Below, in pieces: positions 16,399 to 24,370 of a stretch of DNA of 64,000 nucleotides (position 1 is its first letter; each line of letters begins with the position of its first letter). This DNA is from CAVQBL01 sp963710715. Its GTDB lineage: Bacteria; Pseudomonadota; Gammaproteobacteria; DSM-16500. Location: positions 124,001 through 188,000 of the forward strand of contig CAVQBL010000013.1 in the NCBI GenBank assembly GCA_963710715.1. The letters run 5' to 3'. The notes below the pieces were generated by a model. The model was not told the origin of the DNA. It saw only the letters and a list, made by a program, of their open reading frames with translations, and did no database searches. Made by a program: the position numbers and the translations under genes.

Positions 16399-17232
16399 CT
16401 ATTTGTTATCTCTGCCCCTGAAGGATCTTTGCGCATCTTGTGATGACTGCTGAGGATGAGTAGGTGGTACATTAGCAGAACCAGGTAGTGAATTAGCGGC
16501 AGGACGATGTAAAAACATGCTATTTGGTATCAAGGGTATCTGTTGAGAAGGTCGCTTTTCTTGCTGAGATTGCTTTTCATCGACAACTTCAATGCCGATA
16601 GCGCCACGTTTGTTGCTAAGCAATTCGCGATTTTCTTTACTGAGTGTGGCTGCCGCCAAGTTAGCTCTAAACACAGCCAGCAACTTGATTACGCAAACGA
16701 AGCATATACTTTCTCCCTCTTAAAATATGCTCCATCCATTGTTGCACCACTCAGATTCGCATTACGCAGCCACGCACCTTGTAAGTTAACATCGGTTAAA
16801 TCCGCTCCTTGGAGCTGGGCAGAATCTAAAAATGCTCCACTTAAATTCGCTCCCGGAATACGGATATGACGTAAATCCTTTGTGCTAAAACTGACTCTTG
16901 CCAAATTCAACAATGTCATCGCATTCGCTGCTACTTGAACACACTTAGCATCACCTTGGCTTTGCTTATCTTTAGAAGCCTCTACCATTTTGAATAATAG
17001 ATTTTGCAAGCTTTGATTCAACTGAATTGCTTTTCGTATGAGTTCTAGACGCAGTTCGAGTCCGAAGTAATCTTCTACCAAATCCAAAAGCTCAGGAAGC
17101 AAATAAAAATCATCAAAAAATCTTGAAACTAAGGCTCGAACAATGGTATCCCCATCCCTCAACTGTTTTTCGCTTAATATTTTCAGCCCACTCTTCAGTT
17201 GTATTTTTTAAAGGTGCTTTTCTACTGTACAT
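16399..17232 (-). pseudogene. Pentapeptide-repeat protein, probably two frameshifts
   Basis: The central, longest frame (to 17162) has a helical N-terminal half (FDDFYLLPELLDLVEDYFG) and then pentapeptide repeats ANLSGAFLDSAQLQGADLTD VNLQGAWLRNANLSG (pattern A(N/D)LXX; shown as two pieces), expected to form a right-handed quadrilateral beta-helix. It stops at YASFA, while another frame goes on as VFRANLAAATLSKENRELLS to 16399. Upstream, an ATG at 17232 reads MYSRKAPLKNTTEEWAENIK in a third frame. One original gene split by two shifts is the simplest reading. Function unknown; many such proteins in Legionellales are effector candidates. Confidence 0.55.
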
Positions 17233-17552
17233 TACTATTTCCTCTGATAACTAAATTAAACATAGCGAAAATTTATTTCGCAGCTGAGTCCATGCTACAA
17301 AATAGCTTCTGGTATCCGTGCCTTGGGAAAATTTTTGACTATATGCGCAACGCAGTAAACATGTCCCATATCAGGCTCGCAGCCGATTTGAGTATGGAAT
17401 ATTCGGACTAAGGGCATTGAATGCTAGAGATAAAAGTATAAACTTTATACTGTTGTGAGTCAACGCGGGCGCGAGGTCGCCAAAAGTAACATATTCCCAC
17501 GCTTTTTCTTCGGCTAGCAACTTACGCGGCTGGGTTTGATCCGGGCTTAGAT
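17233..17552. other. Intergenic stretch with one short palindrome
   Basis: No gene that I can support. AGTATAAACTTTATACT at 17435-17451 is a perfect palindrome around a single C, possibly a regulator site or promoter element. A minus-strand frame here (LLAEEKAWEYVTFGDLAPA) resembles a gene fragment but has no start signal or partner. Confidence 0.4.
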
Positions 17553-18914
17553 TTAACTCACCGCCCATGCCGGTAAAAAATAAATTCGTGATTCTGGATC
17601 ATAATGATACTCTCCAAGATAAACACAAAACCCAAAGCTATTTTTTTCAGTATCACGTAAAAAATCTTTTAAGTTTCTTATTTTTTTTGAATCCATTTTA
17701 TTAGAATACGTTATTTCAAATGGAAAAAGAGAAGGTGTTTTTTCTACGATAAAATCCACTTCAGCGCCATTACTTGTTCGCCAAAAATAAATCTGACTAA
17801 ACTGCGGATTACGGTCTAACCAAATTTGCAATTCTTTTAAAAACCAATTTTCTAAACGATGTCCAATGAGGCCTGTTTTCTGTAAAATATCTAAATTATT
17901 AATTCCGCTTAAATAACTAATAAGTCCATTATTTATAAAATAAGTCTTAGGCGATTTGACCAAACGCCGCAATGGGCTACTGATATAGGGATAAACTTCT
18001 TTAAGCACTAATGTCGCTAGTAAATAATCGCGGTATTTCTTTAATGTATTCCGTGAGCAATGTAATGCAGAAAGGATTTTTTCATCGTCTTTAAGCGACC
18101 CCGTTTGAACAGCCAGTATTTGCATTAAATGTTGATATAAACTTATATCAGAAATAACTTGAATATCGCGAATATCTTTCTCTAAGTAAGTTTGTATATA
18201 GCTGCTGAGATAAGTCAATCGATCTGACGCATTTTTTAATAAGATTATTTCTGGAAAACCTCCCCAAAGGATTTGTTCATCTAGCGCTGCTTGCAATACT
18301 GCACGGAAAGGCCGTAGTTGGTCCAAAACATTCCTGATTTCGAGATCCAGTGCATGAAAATCTGTATTTTTCTCAATTTGTTTTTGTATTGTATCAAGCA
18401 GAGAAAGTTCAGGCAGGAATATCTCTTGGTGCAATAGTCTTACGCTTTCTTGTAAACTGAATTCACGTAAGTAGTGCAGAAAAATACGTCCTGCTAACGT
18501 TTCTGCACTCAGCTGATGTAATTGCAGTAAAGCAGATCCTGTTAAAATAAATTTGATAACATTCTTGTCTTTGTAGTCATCATATAAAACCTTGATTTGC
18601 TCAAACAATGAAGGACATTTCTGAGCTTCATCAATGACTACCCAAATTTTAGGCCCTTGGCCTATTTGTTGTAACGCTGCTTCTTCAATCATTTCTTTTA
18701 GATGGTTTTTTTCGACACGTTGGCGCAATACCAACTCATCCATATTAAAAATGACCCACTTATAACCCCCATGCTGTTCCATGAAATGACGAATAAGCGT
18801 TGACTTGCCTACGCGACGAGACCCTAAAATTGCAGTGATAAAAGGAGCCTCAATCGAAGCATAAATGCTCTTTTCCGCAGTTCGTTTGCTATAAAAAGAA
18901 TGCTCATATCTCAT
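17553..18914 (-). CDS. AAA ATPase with C-terminal DUF4143 domain
   Basis: A P-loop ATPase of the AAA_14-DUF4143 type, 453 aa from the ATG at 18914 (a GTG at 18959 in frame lacks a ribosome site). Walker A is GSRRVGKST near residue 30, Walker B is IWVVIDEAQKC near 90, sensor-like FILTGSALL follows, and AGRIFLHYLREFSLQE is typical. The C-terminal part has the DUF4143 winged helix (SRNTLKKYRDYLLATLVLKE) and a nuclease-like end GAEVDFIVEK-PFEITYS. The family is widespread in mobile regions; its physiological role is not established. A perfect 10-bp inverted repeat lies just upstream. Confidence 0.85.
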   Translation of the reverse strand: MRYEHSFYSKRTAEKSIYASIEAPFITAILGSRRVGKSTLIRHFMEQHGGYKWVIFNMDELVLRQRVEKNHLKEMIEEAALQQIGQGPKIWVVIDEAQKCPSLFEQIKVLYDDYKDKNVIKFILTGSALLQLHQLSAETLAGRIFLHYLREFSLQESVRLLHQEIFLPELSLLDTIQKQIEKNTDFHALDLEIRNVLDQLRPFRAVLQAALDEQILWGGFPEIILLKNASDRLTYLSSYIQTYLEKDIRDIQVISDISLYQHLMQILAVQTGSLKDDEKILSALHCSRNTLKKYRDYLLATLVLKEVYPYISSPLRRLVKSPKTYFINNGLISYLSGINNLDILQKTGLIGHRLENWFLKELQIWLDRNPQFSQIYFWRTSNGAEVDFIVEKTPSLFPFEITYSNKMDSKKIRNLKDFLRDTEKNSFGFCVYLGEYHYDPESRIYFLPAWAVS

Positions 18915-18948
18915 AGTGCCGCTCTTATCTTTGACGAAAAAACAATGT

Positions 18949-18974
18949 AATTTTATCACTTAACTGATAAAATT
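18949..18974. promoter_or_regulatory. Inverted repeat upstream of the ATPase gene
   Basis: AATTTTATCA, six bases, TGATAAAATT: perfect 10-bp arms located 35 bp before the likely ATG at 18914. Position and symmetry suit a repressor operator. It also overlaps the alternative GTG start at 18959, which argues against that start. Confidence 0.5.
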
Positions 18975-19285
18975 TCAATGCAATTTAATCTCTGAATAGA
19001 AAGCACATTCACATGAAAGCATTAATTAATAACCGTATTCGCCACCTGGAAATATATTGCTTAATAAAAAAAATTGATGCTTAAACCTAAAAACTGTTCA
19101 ATGGCGTCTGATACCAAATTCTCCCCGTGGCAATGCGCTGGATGCGCATCACAATGTTTTGAAACCAGATGCCGAGCGGGATTTAGCAAGCCTGTAGCCA
19201 AAACAATGTTCATTGTCTTAATATTTCATTAAGGTTTATCCCTTATTATATTACTCCATTAAACCCAATTGAGGAGAGTAAAAAA
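18975..19285. other. Intergenic stretch
   Basis: About 310 bp without a supportable gene. It contains the diverging upstream regions of the ATPase gene and of the 19286 gene, whose ribosome site GAGGAGAG is at its right end. No tRNA, repeat of the known families or strong promoter was seen. Confidence 0.4.
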
Positions 19286-19729
19286 ATGTATTTATTTGGC
19301 CAAGGATCTAAGACTCATCATTCTGATTATCAACAAGCTAAATCGGAAAACATAACAAATGGTTCCTTCCAAAGAATACAACTCAAGCCCGCAACCGTGC
19401 CCGTTGATAACAAGTCAACCAACGCAACGACACCCCAAAAAACAGAAAAAGAAGTTCTGCTAGACCAAATCAAAAAGGTGAACGATTCACGTATATCAGC
19501 TAAGAAATCAAAAAATCTTAACCAAGAACAAGAGTTCATTGAAAAATTTAACAATCTAGTAGACAAATTGCATCAACTTGAACCGAATATAACAAAAATC
19601 CAAGTAGCATTGAAATTCGACTTTGTTTGGAAACGCATAGGAGAACGATACGCAGAGTTAACTCAAAAGAATGAGCAACAAAATCAGCTGGAGGAATTAT
19701 TTACACCCCCGCAGTCGTCGAAACCGTAG
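19286..19729 (+). CDS. Hypothetical soluble protein, coiled-coil
   Basis: 147 aa, starting 10 bases after GAGGAGAG, a strong ribosome site. The first 50 residues are polar and likely disordered; from about residue 52 (KTEKEVLLDQIKKVNDSRIS) to 110 the sequence is a charged helix, then VWKRIGERYAELTQ and a Q/P-rich tail. No signal peptide. No family recognised; it may be an island-specific small effector or chaperone-like protein. Confidence 0.5.
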   Translation: MYLFGQGSKTHHSDYQQAKSENITNGSFQRIQLKPATVPVDNKSTNATTPQKTEKEVLLDQIKKVNDSRISAKKSKNLNQEQEFIEKFNNLVDKLHQLEPNITKIQVALKFDFVWKRIGERYAELTQKNEQQNQLEELFTPPQSSKP

Positions 19730-19887
19730 CGGCTTTTCATTTGACGGAATTTAGCGCAACATTACGCTTGTAGCTATTCGTGAGAATATAAGATTCAAAA
19801 GTTAGTGTTTTTAGTTACCAATAGCTTAAGACTTCTTTAAAGGTAAGTATATTATCCTAAAAACAAAATTAACCTGGGAGTAAAACC

Positions 19888-20328
19888 ATGCAACAAAACA
19901 AATTTAAAAAGCGATTCAACTTAACTCACTTAATAGGAATAACCATATTATCTTTTGGGTTACTTTCAACTGTACATGCCACTAATTCATTTCCATGCCC
20001 ACAACCTAATCAGATTGCAACGTTACAATTACCACTATCGCCTTTTCCAGACATGCAAATTGCACTTTGGTTCGCGCCACCAATAGGATCTTCAAAACCA
20101 AATGAAATAGGATTTGGCATAGGAGGAGCCAAAGTCGGAAGATTTATTGGTGCAAGTCAGGCAATAGTAAATAACCGCGATGGTTGGGCGTGTTTTTATG
20201 AATCCACTAACCACGCACGTTTTAGTGATGTAATAACTCAATTACCAAAACATGTTCAGTCCTTATCGCCTTATCTGGTCAATCAAGGAAACGGTATTGG
20301 CATGGTCGCTTACGAGTTAAATTATTAG
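19888..20328 (+). CDS. Small secreted protein, DUF3757-like
   Basis: 146 aa with a signal peptide (hydrophobic ITILSFGLLSTVHA at residues 18-32). The mature part starts TNSFPCPQPNQIATLQ and ends with VNNRDGWACFYES and a C-terminal GIGMVAYELNY. The two cysteines and the layout CP--I ... GW-C-Y recall the small periplasmic DUF3757 proteins found in Legionella and Coxiella; I hold that link loosely. CTGGGAG precedes the ATG. The protein at 48518-48985 has the same general design. Confidence 0.55.
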   Translation: MQQNKFKKRFNLTHLIGITILSFGLLSTVHATNSFPCPQPNQIATLQLPLSPFPDMQIALWFAPPIGSSKPNEIGFGIGGAKVGRFIGASQAIVNNRDGWACFYESTNHARFSDVITQLPKHVQSLSPYLVNQGNGIGMVAYELNY

Positions 20329-20380
20329 ATTCAGCGGTAAGTACGGATCTACGTACCCGCGAGCGTAAAAGAAAGAGAAG

Positions 20381-20406
20381 GGGTCACGTCTCATGAGACG
20401 TGACCC
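20381..20406. repeat. Perfect 26-bp palindrome of the 'GGGTCACGTCTCA' family
   Basis: GGGTCACGTCTCA followed directly by its exact reverse complement. It lies between the convergent 19888 gene and vapC and could end transcription from both sides. The outer 14 bases are the same as those of the 31-bp-arm hairpin at 48434-48498. Confidence 0.8.
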
Positions 20407-20428
20407 GATTCTTCTTCCTTTTCCTTAG

Positions 20429-20851
20429 CTAGTGCAACTCCCAGGGATTTAGCACTTTAACCCCTGTCTGCTCAAAATCGCTTACATTTCTTGTCACTAC
20501 AATCATTCCATGAACTAAGGCTGTTGCAGCAATGATTGCGTCTCTATCTGATCGCGGATTTGGAACATGCAATTTTGCACAACGCTGTACAACAGCAACA
20601 TCTATATTCAAAATACGATCTGAAAAAACAGAAAGAACATGGGTATCCAGCCAAGAACGAAGAATTGCACCCTGCGAGCGATCACGTCGATCAACTAATA
20701 ATATGCCAGTCTCAAGCTCCAAAATAGTAATGACCGATATAAACAGGCTTGATGTAGAAATATCTTTAGCCCATGCCGTTACATTTTTATTGGATTTACC
20801 AGATTTTGCTTTTCTCAGCTCAGAAATTACATTGGTATCAAGCAAATACAT
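20429..20851 (-). CDS. vapC: VapC/FitB-type PIN-domain toxin
   Basis: 140 aa PIN ribonuclease. The acidic active site is complete: D5 in MYLLDTNVISELRK, E in SVITILELETGIL, D in PRSDRDAIIAATAL and D in VVTRNVSDFEQTGV. These bind Mg2+ for RNA cleavage (tRNA in well-studied VapCs). The ATG overlaps the stop of the upstream antitoxin (TAATG), which ties the two in translation. All residues needed for activity appear present, so this pair may work. Confidence 0.9.
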   Translation of the reverse strand: MYLLDTNVISELRKAKSGKSNKNVTAWAKDISTSSLFISVITILELETGILLVDRRDRSQGAILRSWLDTHVLSVFSDRILNIDVAVVQRCAKLHVPNPRSDRDAIIAATALVHGMIVVTRNVSDFEQTGVKVLNPWELH

Positions 20852-21108
20852 TAGTCAAAATCCTCTGATCGATAAATATCTTTTTTCAATTTAGGTGGTT
20901 CAAAATCGATATCAGCTGCATCTGGCATAGCCAGCAAATCAACAATGTTTTCTTTCGTTTTTGTCAGTTTTTGATAATCTTCTATTGTTAATAATACGTG
21001 CGCTGGGTGCCCCCTATCAGTAATAAAAACAGGGCCATTCAATGCAGCTCGCTTGATCTTGCTCACATCTTGATTGAACTCTCGACTCGTAACAGTTTTG
21101 ATGGTCAT
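20851..21108 (-). CDS. Phd/YefM-type antitoxin of the VapC pair
   Basis: 85 aa from the ATG at 21108, which has AGAGG seven to eight bases upstream; an earlier in-frame start at 21162 has none. The N-terminal Phd/YefM DNA-binding fold is seen in VTSREFNQDVSKIKRAA, PVFITDRGHPAHVLLTIEDY, and the C-terminal FEPPKLKKDIYRSEDFD would wrap the toxin. The upstream region 21113-21165 contains the partly inverted words TGTAGCCACTTG and CAAGTAGTTATGTGTCTACA, a possible autoregulatory operator. Confidence 0.88.
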   Translation of the reverse strand: MTIKTVTSREFNQDVSKIKRAALNGPVFITDRGHPAHVLLTIEDYQKLTKTKENIVDLLAMPDAADIDFEPPKLKKDIYRSEDFD

Positions 21109-21170
21109 ATTGACGCCTCTGGAAAAATGTAGCCACTTGCCTACATGAAGTATAGCAAACAAGTAGTTAT

Positions 21171-21737
21171 GTGTCTACATTCATTTTCTGTGCTCATGGA
21201 GCTACGGGCCTTGTCGGTTCTCTTTTAGTTAATAAACTTTTAGTAGATAATGATATTACTCAAGTTATCTCTATTTCTCGCAAGTTACTTCATATTAAGA
21301 ATCCTAAGCTGAAAGAAATTATAATCACAACTCTTTCTGATTTAACTTTGCATCAATCAGAACTTCAAGGAGATATTTATTTTTGCTGCTTAGGAACGAC
21401 GATAAAGGATGCTGGCAGTCAAGAAAATTTTAAAAAAGTAGATTATGATGCTGTCATTGCGTTTGCTCGAATTGCAAAGATTCACAATGCGCAATCTTTT
21501 GTTGTCATATCTGCTGCGGGCGCTGATACGAATTCTTTATTTTTTTACAGTCGTGTAAAAGGCGAAGTTGAAAATGTCTTGCAGAAAATGCATTTAAAGC
21601 GGCTAGTCATTTTTAGACCCAGTGTTTTAGTTGGAAATAGAAAAACTTTCCGTTTGGGCGAATCCGTTCTTCAACTATTTTCTTGCGCTCTTCAGATTCA
21701 CTTGAGTAATTTAAATGGCCTGGTAATGCTTGAATAA
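21171..21737 (+). pseudogene. NAD(P)-binding Rossmann oxidoreductase, C-terminally truncated
   Basis: The N-terminal part is a NAD(P)-binding protein of the YbjT/HTATIP2-like type: GATGLVGSLLVNKLL, DIYFCCLGTTIKDAGSQENF, FVVISAAGADTNSLFFYSRVKGEVE (two pieces, FVVISAAGADTNSLF and FYSRVKGEVE), LVIFRPSVLVG. Normal homologues continue about 40 residues past RKTFRLGE. Here the sequence turns into an unrelated tail (LFSCALQIHLSNLNGLVMLE) read on the strand opposite the C terminus of the nucleotidyltransferase gene. The truncation point, near 21655, is the likely edge of an inserted block. The GTG start has no good ribosome site. Confidence 0.7.
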
Positions 21738-22344
21738 ATTTATTATTGTTCATTAGTGAGAAAAATTCAGACGAAAGATATTCCTTTAAGCTATTTGATG
21801 TGTTAGATACGTCGCTAACAATTTCTGGTCGCCCATCAATAACAGCGATGATGTCTTCTAGATCATGGCTCAATAAAAAATCTTGTTTACCTCTGTCATT
21901 AAAAGCTTCCAGCTTAGTTGCCAGGAAATAGGGCGCAGAAATAACTTTTATAATTTTAGAATTATTTATTGTTTTAATTATTGCATTCGCTTGGGCGTCT
22001 TTATACCACCCATTGGAAAAACCCAATACACTTTTATCAGTTGGCATAATGTCAATAAGAATGCCATCGCAGTCCCATCGACATATTGGATGATTACCAA
22101 AGGATATTTCTTTAAATCCTTTTTGCCGCAATTTTTCTGCTAAAGCGAAATAACTAGGTTTTGTGATTATATTAATTATGCAGTCAACATCAATGGTAAA
22201 CCGTACATCAGGAGCTGCTTTATCTGTTATGAGTAATCCTGTTATACAGCCACCGACAAATGTTACTTCATTGCATAATTCTTCAAGACGATGAGCAATA
22301 AGAGTGAGTGACTTGAGGTTGTGTTGAGCAGAGCTTCTATTCAT
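21613..22344 (-). CDS. Nucleotidyltransferase-fold protein, AbiEii-like
   Basis: 243 aa. Nucleotidyltransferase features: GG in FVGGCITGLLI followed by VRFTIDVDCIIN, whose D-D pair would bind metal, and later WDCDGILIDIMP. PYFLATKLEAFNDRGKQDFLLSHDLEDIIAVIDGR (pieces PYFLATKLEAFNDRG and HDLEDIIAVIDGR) is typical of AbiEii/AbiGii-type and related toxins. The last dozen residues (RIRPNGKFFYFQLKHWV) run into the truncated oxidoreductase and are probably not native. It is preceded by an HTH gene on the same strand, 24 nt away. A TA or abortive-infection role is inference. Confidence 0.7.
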   Translation of the reverse strand: MNRSSAQHNLKSLTLIAHRLEELCNEVTFVGGCITGLLITDKAAPDVRFTIDVDCIINIITKPSYFALAEKLRQKGFKEISFGNHPICRWDCDGILIDIMPTDKSVLGFSNGWYKDAQANAIIKTINNSKIIKVISAPYFLATKLEAFNDRGKQDFLLSHDLEDIIAVIDGRPEIVSDVSNTSNSLKEYLSSEFFSLMNNNKFIQALPGHLNYSSESEERKKIVEERIRPNGKFFYFQLKHWV

Positions 22345-22368
22345 ATTGTATCTACCTTTCTGGTTTAT

Positions 22369-22902
22369 TTATTTTTTTGATTTAAGTATTGCGGTTAATT
22401 TTTGTATCGCAATTTGTTTTTCTCTTGCTCGTCCAGACCGAATGGCGTCAATTAGAGTGAGTAAATCGTAAAATAAAGGATCAGGATGTTTAATAACTGA
22501 TTCAGGCACAGAAGAGTATAAAGGCTTTAATGCAACACCTCGTTTTTTACCTTCTCCATATGGCCAAACGGGAATGGGATCACTTCCAGCGACAATCTGA
22601 ATTTTTAGACTAGGACCGGAATAGCTAGTAGGAACTCCACGAGCTATTTCCCCTAATTTTACAGGGAAAATATATTTAAGGGCATGAGTAAAAAATTCTT
22701 CACATGCCTGGATAATGGGCTGTGGTTTGCTAGGTGGGTGATAGGAGGTGAGCAGCCCGGCAACAACTAATCTTTTGAGAGCACTATTAATTTGAGATGG
22801 GCTTAGGCATAGCTCAAATGCAATGCTGTTTTGAGACCATTTTTTGTTCCCCTGAGCTAGAAGTTTAGCTAAAACAACAATGTCTTGAGATTTGATAATC
22901 AT
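22369..22902 (-). CDS. Winged-helix protein paired with the nucleotidyltransferase
   Basis: 177 aa from the ATG at 22902, which has AGGA about nine bases upstream; an earlier in-frame ATG at 22926 lies inside a large palindrome and is unlikely. The N-terminal MarR/winged-helix part reads SQDIVVLAKLLAQGNKKWSQ, CLSPSQINSALKRLVVAGLL. The rest (GVPTSYSGPSL, DPIPVWPYGEGKKRGVALKP) is shared by a family found beside AbiEii-like nucleotidyltransferases. The palindrome at 22919-22951 is the obvious target for autoregulation. Confidence 0.7.
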   Translation of the reverse strand: MIIKSQDIVVLAKLLAQGNKKWSQNSIAFELCLSPSQINSALKRLVVAGLLTSYHPPSKPQPIIQACEEFFTHALKYIFPVKLGEIARGVPTSYSGPSLKIQIVAGSDPIPVWPYGEGKKRGVALKPLYSSVPESVIKHPDPLFYDLLTLIDAIRSGRAREKQIAIQKLTAILKSKK

Positions 22903-22918
22903 GGTTATTTTTCCTGTA

Positions 22919-22951
22919 TATTCCATATTCTAAATTCTAGAATATGGAATA
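22919..22951. promoter_or_regulatory. 33-bp palindromic operator candidate
   Basis: TATTCCATATTCTA, spacer AATTC, TAGAATATGGAATA: perfect 14-bp arms. It ends 17 bp before the ATG of the winged-helix gene. It is the strongest operator-like symmetry in the window outside the repeat families, and no second copy was seen. Confidence 0.6.
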
Positions 22952-22999
22952 CATGGGGTCAAGCTAAAATAACATCAAATGAGTTTACGAAATTATTCT

Positions 23000-24370
23000 C
23001 TAGCGCAAAGGCCTAAACGCCGCGCGGAGCTCTTCAGCAAAGAGTTGCGGTTGTTCCCATGCCGCGAAGTGACCGCCTTTGTCTACCTCATGGAAATAAA
23101 TGAGCTTGGGGTAGGCATTCTGGGCCCAGCTTCGTGGTGCGCGATAAATCTCACCGGGAAAGACTGTCACGGCAACAGGGATTGAAATGTCCGTCGTCTT
23201 CTGCGACACGGCGTTAAAGTTGTTGTTGTTATTTTCCCAGTAGAGCCGTGCGGAAGAGATAGCGCTATTCGTCAACCAATAGAGCGTGATGTCATCAAGC
23301 ATCTCATCTTTGGTGAGTGATTTTTCAGGATCGCCACCGCTATAGGTCCATTGGGCGAATTTGTCATACATCCAGGCCGCAAGACCAGCAGGCGAATCCG
23401 TCAGTGCGTATCCGAGGGTCTGTGGGCGGGTGGACATCATAGCGCCGTAGGCAGCGTTCTTCGTGAAGAAGGTGTTCAGTGAATCGAATGCGGCTTTTTC
23501 CTTGGCGGATAGCCCGGATGGTGCAGGGTCGCCGTCTTGTAAGGCCTTCGCCACATCAGCGGGCACAGTTGCGGGCATGTTGACGTGGATGCCGAGTAGT
23601 CCAGATGGTGCCTGACGCCCCATAGCATCGGCTATTACCGAACCCCAGTCACCGCCTTGAGAAACGTAACGCTTGTATCCAAGCCGTTTCATGAGAACGT
23701 CCCAGGCACGTGCAATGCGATCGGGATTCCAGTCAGGATTTTGTGGCTTGCCAGAAAATCCATACCCAGGCATCGATGGAATGACCACATCGAAGGCATC
23801 CTCTGCACGACCGCCATAAGCTGTTGGATTAGTAAGCGGACCGATGGCTTTCGTGATTTCCAAAATGGAGCCAGGCCAACCATGGGTGATGATCAGTGGT
23901 AATGCGTTCGGATTACGGGATTTGACCCAAATAAACTGGATGTCGATCCCATCAATCTTGGTCACGAACATTGGCAACGCATTCAACTTAGCTTCGATTT
24001 TACGCCAGTCATAGTCCGTTCCCCAATAGCGCACGAGTTCCCGGAGCTTCGCTAGTTTGACACCCTGGGATTGATCAACGACCGTCTCTTTGTCAGGCCA
24101 CCGCGTAGCCGCAATGCGCTTGCGCAGGTCGACGAGCTGTTCCTCCGGGAAATGCACGTGGAAAGGATGTATGGCTGTGTCTTCTGCCGAGGATTGCTCA
24201 GCGTTCGACTGACTCATGACGGAGGTCTGGACATCACGAGTGGCCGAAGTGGTCTGTGCAAGAGTGGCAGAACTAAAAAAAGCAACACTGAGGGCACATG
24301 AGAGTACTGAGATGGTTATAAAATTTCGCCAGTTACAGTTAAACGAAGGCATTGTTGATAGCATGATCAT
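23000..24370 (-). CDS. Secreted epoxide hydrolase (EHN + alpha/beta hydrolase)
   Basis: 456 aa. A signal peptide (residues 13-39, SVLSCALSVAFFSSATLAQ) directs export. The epoxide-hydrolase N-terminal domain begins IHPFHVHFPEEQLVDLRKRI. The hydrolase core has the oxyanion motif HGWPGS, the nucleophile D in SQGGDWGSVI, and the catalytic His in DKGGHFAAWEQP. Tyrosines in the lid (FTKNAAYGAMM region) would protonate the epoxide. The gene is visibly richer in G and C than its neighbours, with codons such as GCC, CGC and GGC, which suggests acquisition from another lineage. Substrate unknown. Confidence 0.88.
   Translation of the reverse strand: MIMLSTMPSFNCNWRNFITISVLSCALSVAFFSSATLAQTTSATRDVQTSVMSQSNAEQSSAEDTAIHPFHVHFPEEQLVDLRKRIAATRWPDKETVVDQSQGVKLAKLRELVRYWGTDYDWRKIEAKLNALPMFVTKIDGIDIQFIWVKSRNPNALPLIITHGWPGSILEITKAIGPLTNPTAYGGRAEDAFDVVIPSMPGYGFSGKPQNPDWNPDRIARAWDVLMKRLGYKRYVSQGGDWGSVIADAMGRQAPSGLLGIHVNMPATVPADVAKALQDGDPAPSGLSAKEKAAFDSLNTFFTKNAAYGAMMSTRPQTLGYALTDSPAGLAAWMYDKFAQWTYSGGDPEKSLTKDEMLDDITLYWLTNSAISSARLYWENNNNNFNAVSQKTTDISIPVAVTVFPGEIYRAPRSWAQNAYPKLIYFHEVDKGGHFAAWEQPQLFAEELRAAFRPLR

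Noticed and set aside
17371..17568. A 65-codon minus-strand frame between the pentapeptide and ATPase genes
   Set aside because: Part of it looks protein-like (KLLAEEKAWEYVTFGDLAP) but there is no ribosome site, and it overlaps the ATPase 3' end. Possibly a fragment, not a gene.
23000..24370. Haloalkane dehalogenase
   Set aside because: The EHN domain at the N terminus and the HGWPGS and GGDWGS motifs are those of epoxide hydrolases.
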